This document shows, piece by piece, positions 33,064 to 42,319 of a DNA stretch of 64,000 nucleotides. Made by a program: the position numbers and the translations under genes. This DNA comes from Streptomyces sp. Isolate_45. Its GTDB lineage: Bacteria > Actinomycetota > Actinomycetes > Streptomycetales > Streptomycetaceae. The stretch's first letter is position 1. Each line of letters opens with the position of its first letter. The notes under the pieces are model-generated. The model was not told the DNA's origin. It worked only from the letters and a program-made list of their open reading frames with translations, and did no database searches. The DNA lies in contig NZ_JANFAK020000008.1 of the NCBI RefSeq assembly GCF_024721315.2, positions 42,834-106,833 on the forward strand. Reading direction: 5' to 3'.

Positions 33064-34377
33064 ATGGTGTTCGTCGGGAACCACGCCGAGTGGGGGCGGG
33101 TCGACGTCACGTTGTCGGACCTCGGATGCGGCCGGGACCGGACCGCGATTCATCGGCCGAAGGACGGGCCGGCCCCGCTGATCTGCCGTGACCCGGAGTG
33201 CGGGTGGGCGCTGCACCTGGTGCACGTCACCCACGGCGGTCGGGATCTTTGGTACCTGCGGCACGCGGACGGCGCCCCGCACTGCCCGACGGCCGGGGAA
33301 TCGATGGCACATCACCTGTTGAAGTTGGACCTGGCCCTGGCGGTCCGGGACGCCGGCGGGGAGGCGGAGCTGGAGGCGTTAGCGCCTGACGGGTCCTGGC
33401 GGGCGGACGTGCTGGCGACCATGCCGGACGGCCGCTTGATGGCGCTGGAGGCGCAGATGTCCACCATCACGGTGGAGGACATCGAGCGGCGCACCGCCCG
33501 ATACTCGGCGGCCGGGGTGGAGGTCTGCTGGTTCACGGACCGGAAGACCGTGCCGTGGCTTGGCGTCGTGCCGGCGGTCCAGGTGGCCCGGGCCGAGGAT
33601 GGCGGCCCGCTTCTGGTCGTCGCCGGGGCGGCCCGGTTTGCACGGGAGTGGTGCGTTCAGCGGCCACTGTGCGAACGGGCCCGAGGGGCGCTCCCGTGCG
33701 GTGGGCACGGCCGGTGGGTGGACGTCGACGACCTGGAGTTGGAGCGGTTCGTGGCGGCCTTGGTCGCGAACACGGTGCGCCCGTACCGGCTTCGGGTCGG
33801 GGAACCGGTGCTCCGGTGGATCGCCCGGCGTTACTTCGAGTGGGAGGCCGAGCAGCTGGCGGCGTCCGAGGTGCACCGACGAGCGGCCGAGCGGGCCGCG
33901 GCCGTCGAGCGGCGTCGGGAGCAGGACCAGGCCGACCACTTGGCGCGCATCCGGGAGCTGGAGGCCCGCCAGGCCGGCCTTCGCCGCCCTGTCCGTGCGT
34001 GGGTATGCCAGGAGACTGGGGATCCTGTCGCCGCCGTCCGTACGGGGAGAGATCCGGAACCCGCGTTCGCCATGGGGTTGCCGGTGACGGTGCACGGTGA
34101 GCTGTACGGAGTGATCTGCCCGGTGGCCAGCCGCCTGCCGGCGCTGCGGCAGGAGCTGGAGGGGCTGGTCTTCTTCGCCGCGACGGAGCGGGAGGCGGCC
34201 CGTATCTCGGGGCAGGCGCCTCGGGGGCAACAGGTCGTCGTCCTGGAAGTCGAGGCGTCGGAGGTCCCCGAGCAGCGCGCCGGCGGCGGGGTCACCGTGA
34301 CGCCGGTAGGCCGGGGCCCGGGCCGCATCAGCGTTCGGGACATGGCTCGGTTCATGACGGGCGTCGACAGGATGTGA
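33064..34377 (+). CDS. CoiA-like nuclease-domain protein
   Basis: 437 residues from the ATG at 33064 with AAGGAG upstream; the longer frame to 32974 lacks a site. Residues 75-165 carry the CoiA pattern: HHLLKLDLALAVRDAG, then WRADVL and MALEAQMSTITVEDIERRTARYSAAGVEVCW, which has the D...E-x-Q arrangement of PD-(D/E)xK nucleases. An N-terminal C-x4-C pair and a long coiled coil (270-330) flank it. CoiA is known from competence regions of Firmicutes; plasmid and phage relatives are uncharacterised. Confidence 0.75.
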   Translation: MVFVGNHAEWGRVDVTLSDLGCGRDRTAIHRPKDGPAPLICRDPECGWALHLVHVTHGGRDLWYLRHADGAPHCPTAGESMAHHLLKLDLALAVRDAGGEAELEALAPDGSWRADVLATMPDGRLMALEAQMSTITVEDIERRTARYSAAGVEVCWFTDRKTVPWLGVVPAVQVARAEDGGPLLVVAGAARFAREWCVQRPLCERARGALPCGGHGRWVDVDDLELERFVAALVANTVRPYRLRVGEPVLRWIARRYFEWEAEQLAASEVHRRAAERAAAVERRREQDQADHLARIRELEARQAGLRRPVRAWVCQETGDPVAAVRTGRDPEPAFAMGLPVTVHGELYGVICPVASRLPALRQELEGLVFFAATEREAARISGQAPRGQQVVVLEVEASEVPEQRAGGGVTVTPVGRGPGRISVRDMARFMTGVDRM

Positions 34378-34542
34378 GCGTCGGCGTCCGGACGCAGCGG
34401 GTACACGCACCACCGGAACGGTTGGACGGAGGCTTGAAGTCGGTTGTGACAGACCTTGGCCCTGATACGGAGAGGCGTTCACCGCGTCCGGAGCTGCTGC
34501 CCATCCCCGTGACCTGACCCATCTGACGGGGTTGGTACTCCC

Positions 34543-35340
34543 GTGGACAATGCGACGCGAACGACGCTTCCCGACAGCGACGACTCCGACTCCTGGCGAT
34601 CACCCTACGAGGCCGAGGAGGAAGGCAGCGACCTCACGACCGAGATCAGATCCCTGATGGACCACGGAGTCACCGACCCCGGATACGCCATCGACATGGC
34701 GTGCGCAGCCGCCGAGGCATCCGAGACCTTGTGCGTGCTGCTCCGCAGTCAGTGGGCCTTATACACCCCGCAACAGGCGGCGACCGTGGTGTCCGCACTG
34801 TTCGCACAGGTTTCAGCAGCGGCCGAGGCGCTGCGAGGTGTCGACCGGGTACTGGCGCACATGGCCGCCCGTGGCGATTTGGGCCACCAGACTGACCATG
34901 GCGACGAGCGGCCACGAACGACTCTTCCCGCGGCGGCTGACGCGCTCGACCGAGTACTGGGCGGCCACGCCTCCCAGTCCGTCGAGCTCCTCCTTCGGAC
35001 GCCCTCCACAGCACCTCTGCCAGCCGACGCCCACGAAGCAGTCGCAGCCGTTGCCCGCCTGCTGGGCCCCCGCACGCCGATGACCCGATGCGACCCCACA
35101 ACGCCCACGCAGGGCATTGTGGACAGCCTGTCCACCGGGTGCGGTTGCGAGATCGACATCGAGAGCCAGGGCCAGGTCTTCAGCTTCGGCCGAGGAGACA
35201 GCTGTTGGTCCCTGGACCTCAAGGTCGTGATGCCGGACGGGAGCGCCATCTACGACTCCGTCGCCGAACTCGGCACGAGCCTGGACACCGCGCACCCCGA
35301 CCACCTGGTCGAAGAGATCCTGCGGGTACTGCCCCAGTGA
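34543..35340 (+). CDS. Hypothetical protein
   Basis: 265 residues from a GTG at 34543. An acidic N-terminus precedes a helical part (60-170). The C-terminus (GCGCEIDIESQGQVFSFGRGDSCWSLDLKV) is a beta-rich domain with three cysteines. No family was recognised. Codon use is slightly less biased than in neighbours but clearly coding. Confidence 0.6.
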   Translation: MDNATRTTLPDSDDSDSWRSPYEAEEEGSDLTTEIRSLMDHGVTDPGYAIDMACAAAEASETLCVLLRSQWALYTPQQAATVVSALFAQVSAAAEALRGVDRVLAHMAARGDLGHQTDHGDERPRTTLPAAADALDRVLGGHASQSVELLLRTPSTAPLPADAHEAVAAVARLLGPRTPMTRCDPTTPTQGIVDSLSTGCGCEIDIESQGQVFSFGRGDSCWSLDLKVVMPDGSAIYDSVAELGTSLDTAHPDHLVEEILRVLPQ

Positions 35341-35534
35341 GCAAACCCAGGCGCCACCCAAGGGTGCAGAGCAACCGCTCGGTGGCCCGTAACGCCCGCC
35401 GGCTCCGGTTCGATTCCCTCAGCGGTTCAGCCGTCGATCGACCGGGAGGTATCCCCGGTTCAAGTCGTGAAGGCCCTTCGCTCGTCCGAGGGACATTTCG
35501 CAGCCGGGCAGGGAAGCGTCGATATCTTCGCCCC

Positions 35535-36158
35535 ATGCCTTCCTCCACGGACACACACGCCCACCCTCGGGTGAAGATGAGCCAGTCCGCAGCCACCGAG
35601 GCTGTGCGCGTCGGCGTTGCGGACGGAACTTCCGTCCGTGAGCTCGCCGAGACCACAGGGTGGTCTGTCGGCTGGGTCTCGGAACTCGCCAAGACCTTCA
35701 GGGCATCACCGGCTTCCGGAGCCGAGGCCCGACCGACACCCGACTCGCCACTGGCTCCCGAACCGGACGTCTTGGAGGAGCCGGTGGACACCGAAGCAAC
35801 GCAGCGGGCCTTGGTGGGCCGGCTGCTCGTCACCCCCGAAGTCATCCCGCACGTCGCCGCCTCGTTGCTGCCCGAGGACCTGAACGAACCACTCTCGGTG
35901 ATCCTCACTTCGATCCTGATGCTTCACGCCGCGGGGGAGGCCATCGGACCGATCGACGTGGGTGTCCACCTGTACCGGCGGGGAAAACTCGCGGCCGTCG
36001 GCGGGAGCGCCTTTCTCACCGAACTTGCCCGCGCGGGAGAAGCCCCAGCCCCGGTGGTGAAGCCTCCCACTCACAATTCGGCGTGGTTCGCTCAACCTGT
36101 CAAGGGATTTCCCTACTCGGGCGGCTTCGCAACGGCGTACGAGGTGGTACGAGGGTGA
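35535..36158 (+). CDS. Helix-turn-helix protein with DnaB N-terminal-like domain
   Basis: 207 residues from the ATG at 35535. Residues 20-55 are a helix-turn-helix (VADGTSVRELAETTGWSVGWVSELAKTF). Residues 85-170 match the DnaB N-terminal helical domain (TQRALVGRLLVTPEVIPHVAASLLPEDL...ILMLHAAGEAIGP). No helicase motor follows. Stand-alone DnaB-N proteins can interact with primase or helicase; here the role is unknown. The end overlaps the next gene by 4 bp. Confidence 0.65.
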   Translation: MPSSTDTHAHPRVKMSQSAATEAVRVGVADGTSVRELAETTGWSVGWVSELAKTFRASPASGAEARPTPDSPLAPEPDVLEEPVDTEATQRALVGRLLVTPEVIPHVAASLLPEDLNEPLSVILTSILMLHAAGEAIGPIDVGVHLYRRGKLAAVGGSAFLTELARAGEAPAPVVKPPTHNSAWFAQPVKGFPYSGGFATAYEVVRG

Positions 36159-36325
36159 ACCGACTGACGCTGCGCCGATGGGTCTTCTCGCCTGTCACCT
36201 CCTGGCAGGCGGGGAGGCTCGTTCGTCTGACCGCTGTCGATCACGACACGGCGTGGGTCGGACTGCGGATCGCCGCCCACCCTGACGAGGTGGTGTGGGC
36301 GGCGAAGCGAGACGCGGGCCGGTAG
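36155..36325 (+). CDS. Small hypothetical protein coupled to the DnaB-N-like gene
   Basis: 56 residues from a GTG that overlaps the upstream stop (GTGA). Sequence NRLTLRRWVFSPVTSWQAGRL...HDTAWVGLRIAAHPDEVVW is a compact beta-type domain. The overlap and normal composition support it; function unknown. The 205 bp beyond it hold nothing I can identify. Confidence 0.55.
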   Translation: MNRLTLRRWVFSPVTSWQAGRLVRLTAVDHDTAWVGLRIAAHPDEVVWAAKRDAGR

Positions 36326-36530
36326 TTGTTCGGGCTCCCGGACGGGCAGCACGAAAGCGTTGCCCTGTGCGGCGGAGTTGGAGATGGGGTACTCATGCGG
36401 GGCCTTCCGTCGGCTGCTGCTATTCCCTTTGGTAGACCCGTTTCGGCCATGTCGTATCCCCGCCCCTGCGGCCGGCACTGAGCCTGCCCGCGACTTGGTT
36501 CACTTCCGAGTGGTCAGGCGGTGGTGTCGG

Positions 36531-37082
36531 CTACGTGGGGAAGTAGTCCGTGAGGATGCATCCCTCGACCTTGCCATCGGTTTTGGTGTAGCCACTGGGA
36601 AGCTCACTGTTGAATTTGGCGCTGCACGACGCGACGAGTAGCCCCGAAGGCTTCAGCGCGCGCATGGTGTCGCCGGCATTGGGAACGACTGCGAAGTCCA
36701 CCCCGACCAATACGACCGCTTGCTTCTCTGCCGCGTCGTTCGCCTTGAGTGCCTGCTGGAACTTCTTCATGTCGGAGATGGCCACCAAGGCGATGTGCCC
36801 GGTTTCGGCGTCGCAGTACATCTTCTCCTTCACGCCCGCTTCGGTGCCCTTGGGGATGTCCTCGAACTCGTTGCCGCCGTACTTGCGCTCCGGCGCGTAG
36901 GTCTCCAGGTCCGTGCAGCTCGTGTACGTGTTGACGAAACGTTCCATTGCGGCGACGTCCTTGGCCTTCGGCAGGCTCTTGCCGCCGCTCCCGGCGAGGG
37001 TGTCCCCGTCCCCGCCGCAGGCTGTCAGGGACGCGAGCGCTATGAGGGCGGCTCCGGCGGTGAAGGTTCTGGACAAGCGCAT
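36531..37082 (-). CDS. Secreted lipoprotein
   Basis: 183 residues from the ATG at 37082, preceded by AAGGAG. Residues 1-22 are a signal peptide ending in LTAC, a lipobox, so Cys22 would be lipid-anchored outside the membrane. The mature part is a lysine-rich domain with three further cysteines. No family recognised. The right end of the gene is 26 bp from the Tn3-derived element. Confidence 0.8.
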   Translation of the reverse strand: MRLSRTFTAGAALIALASLTACGGDGDTLAGSGGKSLPKAKDVAAMERFVNTYTSCTDLETYAPERKYGGNEFEDIPKGTEAGVKEKMYCDAETGHIALVAISDMKKFQQALKANDAAEKQAVVLVGVDFAVVPNAGDTMRALKPSGLLVASCSAKFNSELPSGYTKTDGKVEGCILTDYFPT

Positions 37083-37107
37083 GACGTCTCCTTGGTGCGG
37101 CCCTCAA

Positions 37108-38029
37108 GGCCCTGGAGTCCTAGCTCAGACACCAGCCGCAAACTAGCCGGATGATCACGCGCCTGCCGCCGCCGTGGCGGCCTGTTCGTCGTGCTCCCGC
37201 AGCATCCGCATGACGGTGGCGGGTGAGGGGTGCTGGCCCCTCTTCGCGCCGTACGTCGTTGAGCTTGGTGATCTCCGTGAGCAGGGAGTCCAAGCCGACC
37301 GCGCCCGGGTCGCGCTTGAGCGCGGCCAGCAGCGCCGTACCCGCCTCGTTGTCCTCGGTCACGAGGGACAGCAGCCGAGCCGTGCCTGCCTCGCCGAGGC
37401 GGCCGATCGTGCGGGCGCAGAATGTCTTCTCCCACTTGCCCCGCGCCGCGACGAGGACCTTCTCGACCCGGGTCCGGCCCGGCGGCTCGATCTTCCGGGC
37501 CCGACACTCGGCCAGCAGGCCCTCGCGCTGCCGGTCCTCCACCAGCTCGACCGGGCAGACCTCCACAGCCAGCCACTCGGCCAGCGTCTTCTCGTCCGCG
37601 ACTGTCGAGGGCCGGAAGCCCAGGGCCTCACGGATCTGCTTGCGGTGGTACTCGGCAGTCCGGCCGACCAGCGTGTACTTCGCGAAGTCGCCGGCCGGGA
37701 CCTTCACCAGATCTGCGACGTACTCCACCGCGGCCGGCGGGACCTCCTCCAGCACATCGGGGAACCGGCCCTCCAGCTCGAAGAACTTCAGCAAGAGGCT
37801 GAAGCCGAGCCGGGTAGTCCCGCTTTTGTTCGCCACCAGGTCCCAGTCACCGTCTACCAGCGTCCAGTTCGCCAACAGCTCCTCTGGCGACCACTCTTGC
37901 CGCACGCCCGCCCCTTTGGCCTCGATCACTCGATCAGACCAACGACGGCGCCCAGGAGGGGGAAACGGGGCTCGTCCGGCTACCCGCGACCTAGTTTGCG
38001 GCTGGTGTCTGAGCTAGGACTCCAGGGCC
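37108..38029. mobile_element. Deleted Tn3-family transposon with 41-bp perfect inverted repeats
   Basis: 37106-37146 and 37991-38031 are perfect inverted copies over 41 bp. The transposon ends inferred within them begin GGCCCTGGAGTCC. Inside is a fragment of a Tn3-type transposase. No 5-bp target duplication is visible next to the inferred ends (CTCAA versus TTCTG), so the flanks were rearranged or the true ends differ slightly. The GGCCCTG start is shared with the 701-bp element at 2167. Confidence 0.75.
37120..37929 (-). pseudogene. Tn3-family transposase, N-terminal fragment
   Basis: 269 residues from a GTG at 37929. The first 225 match the DUF4158 N-terminal domain of Tn3 transposases (WSPEELLANWTLV, RLGFSLLLKFFELEGRFP, YHRKQIREALGFR, then EKTFCARTIGRLGEAGTARL). 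The reading then runs into unrelated sequence at about 37240 and into the inverted repeat. The catalytic DDE domain, about 700 residues, is missing, so it cannot transpose itself. Confidence 0.85.
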
Positions 38030-38066
38030 TTCTGGGCGACGAGGAGACGCTGGTCGAGGAGATTAG

Positions 38067-38203
38067 AAGTTGCTTGTAACAGACCTTGGCCACCCCTCCC
38101 CTGTCCGCGGTTTCCCCAACGTCCGGTGGTCACGGGTACGGCGTGGGGCGGGGCCGGGCATGCCGGCGAGTGGGTGGTGGGGTTGGTCTGTTACAAGAAA
38201 CTT
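38067..38203. repeat. Inverted repeat upstream of the Septu-type locus
   Basis: AAGTTGCTTGTAACAGACC (38067-38085) and its inverse (38185-38203) match in 18 of 19 bases, 99 bp apart. A related 25-bp copy (TTGTGACAGACCTTGGCC end) lies at 34437-34461. The pair brackets the region just before the defence genes and may be a small mobile repeat or part of their control region. Confidence 0.5.
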
Positions 38204-38266
38204 GAGGTCGGGGGCTGGATAGGATTCGACGGGTTCGAGTGCTGCTGAGAGCATGGAGGAACCGAG

Positions 38267-39880
38267 TTGCGGATCATCGTCCAACCCGACCGAAGCTTCC
38301 CGTCCGACCCCGGCCCCCGAGCGGCCATCCTGGTCCCCGACAGCTGGGACGACTACGGCTACCGAACCAGCTACGACCTGTGGATCCGCCCGAACGACGG
38401 TGAGATGCCGATCGAGGTCGGCCGTGTCAAGATCGCCCGCTTCAACCAGCGACCCGACGACGACCGCCTGCCTCACGGCACCTTCGAGCGACAGTTGCCC
38501 GGAGGACCGGAGACCTGGGTCTCCCTCGGACAGGAAGCCCAGTACTACGAGAAGCTCATGGTTCTCGGCGGTTACGAGGCCCACGAGATCTTGCGCAGCC
38601 TCGGCGACCTAGCCGCACGCCTGCCCACCTTCGAACTCCTCCGACGAGAGCAATCAGTCGCGACCTCCCTCCTGCGGAGCGTCAGCCCGGGAACGGTCAC
38701 CCGTCAGTTCAACCGCATCATCCAGGGCGGTGACCGGCTCACCACCTACAGATTCCGCTTCCATCCTCCACGCGAACCCGAGGCCTCACGGCGCCCACCG
38801 CTGGAATTCGAGGTCATGCCCGAGTCGGTGCCACCCAGCAACATCCACGTCCTCATCGGACGCAACGGAGTCGGGAAGACCACACTCCTACGCTCACTGG
38901 CCACAGCCGCCGTGCGCCTCTACGACAGGCCCGAGTACGCCGGCCTGATCAGCTACGACACGGAGGTCGGCTTCGCCAACGTCCTGCTCGTCACCTTCAG
39001 CGCATTCGATCCCTTCGCCGGCATCCTTCCCTCCCACGCGACGGCCAGTTACACGCACGTCGGCCTGACGCGCGGCCCCGACGACCACGAAACGGATATC
39101 AGCCCAACACCGCGGATGAAGGGACGGGAGGAACTGGCGGACGAGTTCTGCGACAGCCTGGGCTCACTCGCGACCGCCGGACGCTTCGATCGCTGGATCG
39201 AGGCCGTGGACACCCTGGCCAGCGATCCTCAATTCGCCGCCGCCGTCATCGGCGCCACCGACGGGCCGGTACCCGAACCCCCCGACAGGAGGGCGATCGA
39301 GATACTTCTTGGCCCTGAGCATGGAAGAGACGGTGCTGTCCTCGGCGAGCTGAGGACAGGGACAGGACGTCCATGGCGTGACATCTTCGTGAGTCTCAGC
39401 TCCGGACACGCCATCGTCCTCCTGACCCTCACCCGACTCGTGGACTTGGTCGCCGAGCAGACGCTCGTACTGCTGGACGAGCCCGAAGCCCACCTCCACC
39501 CCCCGCTGCTCGCCTCCTTCGTCCGCGCACTGTCCGACCTGCTGGCGGAGCGCAACGGCGTCGCCATCACCGCGACGCACTCCCCCGTCGTACTCCAGGA
39601 AGTCCCCCGCTCCTGCGTCTACAAGATCGGCCGGACCGGCCGGACCGGCAGCGCCCGCCGCCCCAGGATCGAGACGTACGGGGAGAACGTGGGGGTGCTC
39701 ACCCACGAGATCTTCGGGCTCGAAGTGATGAAGTCCGGCTTCTACGCCGAGATCAAGCGGGCCGTCCACGAATTCGGCACCTACGACCAGGTCCTCGACC
39801 ACTTCGGAGGACAGCTCGGCGACGAGGCCAAGGGCATCGTTCGCATCCTGATCGCGGACAGGGAAGACGAGGGCCTGTGA
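38267..39880 (+). CDS. ptuA: Septu-type defence ATPase (PtuA-like)
   Basis: 537 residues from a TTG at 38267 with GGAGGA 6 bp upstream. An ABC/OLD-like AAA ATPase: GRNGVGKTT near residue 203 (Walker A), LSSGHAIVLLTL near 382 (signature), LVLLDEPEAHLHPP near 405 (Walker B) and THSPVVLQEVPRS near 440. The gene is followed by an HNH nuclease gene overlapping by 4 bp. This ATPase plus HNH pair is the Septu antiphage arrangement, in which the ATPase senses infection and controls the nuclease. Assignment is from domain order; other ATPase-HNH systems exist. Confidence 0.75.
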   Translation: MRIIVQPDRSFPSDPGPRAAILVPDSWDDYGYRTSYDLWIRPNDGEMPIEVGRVKIARFNQRPDDDRLPHGTFERQLPGGPETWVSLGQEAQYYEKLMVLGGYEAHEILRSLGDLAARLPTFELLRREQSVATSLLRSVSPGTVTRQFNRIIQGGDRLTTYRFRFHPPREPEASRRPPLEFEVMPESVPPSNIHVLIGRNGVGKTTLLRSLATAAVRLYDRPEYAGLISYDTEVGFANVLLVTFSAFDPFAGILPSHATASYTHVGLTRGPDDHETDISPTPRMKGREELADEFCDSLGSLATAGRFDRWIEAVDTLASDPQFAAAVIGATDGPVPEPPDRRAIEILLGPEHGRDGAVLGELRTGTGRPWRDIFVSLSSGHAIVLLTLTRLVDLVAEQTLVLLDEPEAHLHPPLLASFVRALSDLLAERNGVAITATHSPVVLQEVPRSCVYKIGRTGRTGSARRPRIETYGENVGVLTHEIFGLEVMKSGFYAEIKRAVHEFGTYDQVLDHFGGQLGDEAKGIVRILIADREDEGL

Positions 39881-40746
39881 TGTGGCACCTGGACCCGCCC
39901 ACGCTCACCGCCCGCGAAAGCTGGACGAAGTGCACCAGCAGATCCCGGGGCACCAAAGACATCAAGGACCTCGGCGACAAGCTGAGGACAGCCGCCGGCA
40001 CCGCACAGACGGCCGCGGACACCTACATCACGGCCGCCCGGGCCCGCACCCTCCACCAACTCGAACCGACCGATCTCGGACTCGGCGCCGACATAAAGAA
40101 CCAGACGGTCGCGGCGACCGTCTACGAGAGCGGCATGGTGCGCGACACCTCTCCCGGGCGCGAGATCTACGACGCCCTGATGAACGCGCCCACGGACGAT
40201 CTCTGCCCCCTGTGCCGACACAGCGAAGCGACCCAGCTCGACCACGTCATGCCCAAGGCCGACCATCCCGCCCTGTGCGTCGCGCCGCAGAACCTCGTAC
40301 CGGTCTGCGGCCCCTGCAACCACACCAAGAGCAACAAGGCCTCAACCGAGGCGGGCGAGGTGCTCCTGCACCCGTACTACGACCGCGTCGATCACGAGAC
40401 CTGGCTGCACGCGACCGTCGCCCCCGGCGGCTTCGGCCGGCTTAAGTACTTCGTCACCGCGCCCCCCACCTGGGACAGCGTGCTCACCGCACGGGTGGAA
40501 CACCACTTCCGGTTCCTCGACCTGGGCAAGCGCTACAGCACCCGCGCCAACAACACCCTCCGCGGCATGCGCCACCACCTCACCCGGCAACTCGTCGCCA
40601 CCGGACCCGCCGGCATCCGGGACTACCTGGAGGAATTGGCGACCAGCCACCTCGTCGAAGACCTCAACCACTGGACCGGCGTGGCCTATCGCTCATGGGC
40701 CGCGGACGACGCATTCTGCGAAGGGGCCTTCGCCCTGACTCTGTAG
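39877..40746 (+). CDS. ptuB: Septu-type HNH nuclease (PtuB-like)
   Basis: 289 residues; the GTG at 39877 overlaps the ATPase stop, with an ATG directly after it. Residues 108-154 hold the HNH site: CPLC, then QLDHVMPKADHPALCVAPQNLVPVCGPCNHTKSNK, with two zinc pairs, the DH and the Asn. The rest is helical. PtuB is the effector nuclease of Septu systems. Coupling to the ATPase fixes their ratio. Confidence 0.75.
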   Translation: MMWHLDPPTLTARESWTKCTSRSRGTKDIKDLGDKLRTAAGTAQTAADTYITAARARTLHQLEPTDLGLGADIKNQTVAATVYESGMVRDTSPGREIYDALMNAPTDDLCPLCRHSEATQLDHVMPKADHPALCVAPQNLVPVCGPCNHTKSNKASTEAGEVLLHPYYDRVDHETWLHATVAPGGFGRLKYFVTAPPTWDSVLTARVEHHFRFLDLGKRYSTRANNTLRGMRHHLTRQLVATGPAGIRDYLEELATSHLVEDLNHWTGVAYRSWAADDAFCEGAFALTL

Positions 40747-40788
40747 TCGGGCAGGACCTGGCGTCACATACTGAACCGGGGCGCTCGG

Positions 40789-40920
40789 TCACGGCGCCCC
40801 CCATCGACCACGATCACCTCACGGGTGTCGTGCGTGGTCTGCTCTGTGGCTCCTGCAACAAGCTGGAGGGGCAGTACCTGCGGCGCGAGACGGTGCGTGT
40901 GTACCAACCCACTGATCATC
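40789..40920 (+). pseudogene. Fragment of an endonuclease VII-type HNH gene
   Basis: The stretch IDHDHLTGVVRGLLCGSCNKLEG is the core of recombination endonuclease VII family proteins (HVDHDH...RGLLCxxCN). The upstream zinc half and a start are missing. The 40921-41392 region after it contains no supported gene. Confidence 0.6.
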
Positions 40921-41392
40921 CACGGCGAGCAATGACGGCCAGGACCGCCGCATTTATAACGAGGGTCCGTACCGAGATCCAAGGTTCGGCGAAGCCATCA
41001 GGGAGCGATCACCTGTGGACGCGAAACCGGCGTTCCGCGATCGAGGGTGGGGTTGGGCCGAGCCACGGAACGTCCGCCTAGGTCGACCAGGCGTTTACAT
41101 CCGGTCCGCAGTGGCCCACCTGAACCTGAGACGGCCTCAGCCACTGTGCTGCTTGCTTCTCACCGGGGTAAAAGGGGCCTGATGGTGAGGTGGGTGCCCT
41201 GCCAAACGACGCGAGTACCGGAGCGAAGCGGAGGGCGCAGCCAACCCGTGACTCCCGCAGATAGTGACGGTGCCTGATCTAGAAGAGAAGGCGTCGGGCG
41301 TTTGCGCAGCTCAGACATCTTATTACCGCTGGGTAACGTACTGGTGCCGAGACGTTGCGCCTGTCGAACGTCTCATGTGACGTAACTTCGAG

Positions 41393-41606
41393 CCGTCAGT
41401 TTGCCACTCATGGTGGCAAACTGACGGGCCCTAAGGGCGCTTTTACACGGCTGATGAACCCGTTTTGCCACCATGAGTGGCAAAACTGAGGTGGATGCAA
41501 GGGCTACTGGGGAGGCGAGCTGGCGGCTTTGAACGTACGTGGAGCGAGACACTCGACACGCGGATTGCCACCATGGTGAGCATCTTTGCCACTCATGGTG
41601 GCAATC
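41393..41606. promoter_or_regulatory. Repeated palindromes: candidate replication origin or Rep operator
   Basis: The 19-bp unit TTGCCACTCATGGTGGCAA occurs at 41401-41419 and 41586-41604, in opposite orientation at 41465-41483, and half of it at 41565-41577. The first lies in a 35-bp hairpin with 15-bp perfect arms (41393-41427), the second in a 25-bp hairpin (41462-41486), and the last two form an outer 13-bp inverted repeat (41563-41575 with 41594-41606). Spaced copies immediately before two winged-helix genes are typical of iteron-controlled plasmid origins or of an autoregulated operator. Confidence 0.65.
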
Positions 41607-41653
41607 GATAGGCTCCGGCGGTCTGGCAACCACGGTAAGGAGCGAATGGGCGC

Positions 41654-42319
41654 ATGGCGCAACCCCTGAACGCCCCCGGGCAGGATCCGACGGGAGGTGA
41701 GCCACGGAAGAAGCGGCGCGCACCCGTGAGGAGCCCTTTCGAGGGTTCCGGCCTGAGGGATCGGGCCCCTGTCTTCAGCCTTCCCCCGGGGCATCGAGCC
41801 ACGGTTGAGAAGAACTCAAGGTCCGACGCCTTCCTCGGTGAATCCTTCGCGATGGACAGCCAGGAGTTCCTTGTATGGCTCTCGAAGTACTTCCCGACGG
41901 ACATCCTGGCGCTGCGGGTGATCCTCTTCCTGATGGGGACCCAGGAGCCCGGCGGACTCGTGAAGGCGACTCAGCAACACATCGGCGATGAGCTCGATGT
42001 GGAGCGCGTGCACGTGAACAGAGTGCTCGGGGCGCTCTACCGAGTTGGAATCGTGCACATGGTCCGCCGGGGTGTGTACCAGCTGAATCCGCGGGCAACA
42101 CTGCGAGGTGGAACACTGGTCGTCAACGACCTGCCGACACCGTTCGCCGGACAGAGGAAGGCCAAGATGCGGGTCGACCAGCTGGAGCTGATCAGCGCTC
42201 TGGATCTCGACCCGAAGGTCGCTGAGGAGTTCAAGGAGCTGGTCCTGCCCAAGCCGCCGCCGCCGAAGCAGAGGAAGCGCGGGCGTACGAGCTCCGACGA
42301 AGGAAGGAGGGAGGGATAG
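41654..42319 (+). CDS. Winged-helix protein, candidate replication initiator or its regulator
   Basis: 221 residues from the ATG at 41654, 50 bp after the last palindrome. Residues 65-155 are a winged helix (DILALRVILFLMGTQ...VKATQQHIGDELDVERVHVNRVLGALYRVGIVHMVRRGVYQLNP), ending in the GVYxxNP pattern seen in RepL/MarR-like proteins. N- and C-termini are basic. The next gene has the same fold and overlaps the stop. A DNA-binding role at the palindromes is inferred. Confidence 0.65.
   Translation: MAQPLNAPGQDPTGGEPRKKRRAPVRSPFEGSGLRDRAPVFSLPPGHRATVEKNSRSDAFLGESFAMDSQEFLVWLSKYFPTDILALRVILFLMGTQEPGGLVKATQQHIGDELDVERVHVNRVLGALYRVGIVHMVRRGVYQLNPRATLRGGTLVVNDLPTPFAGQRKAKMRVDQLELISALDLDPKVAEEFKELVLPKPPPPKQRKRGRTSSDEGRREG

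Noticed and set aside
35385..35475. tRNA-like T-loop sequences (GGTTCGATTCC and GGTTCAAGTC)
   Set aside because: The flanking bases do not form a T stem, acceptor stem or anticodon arm.
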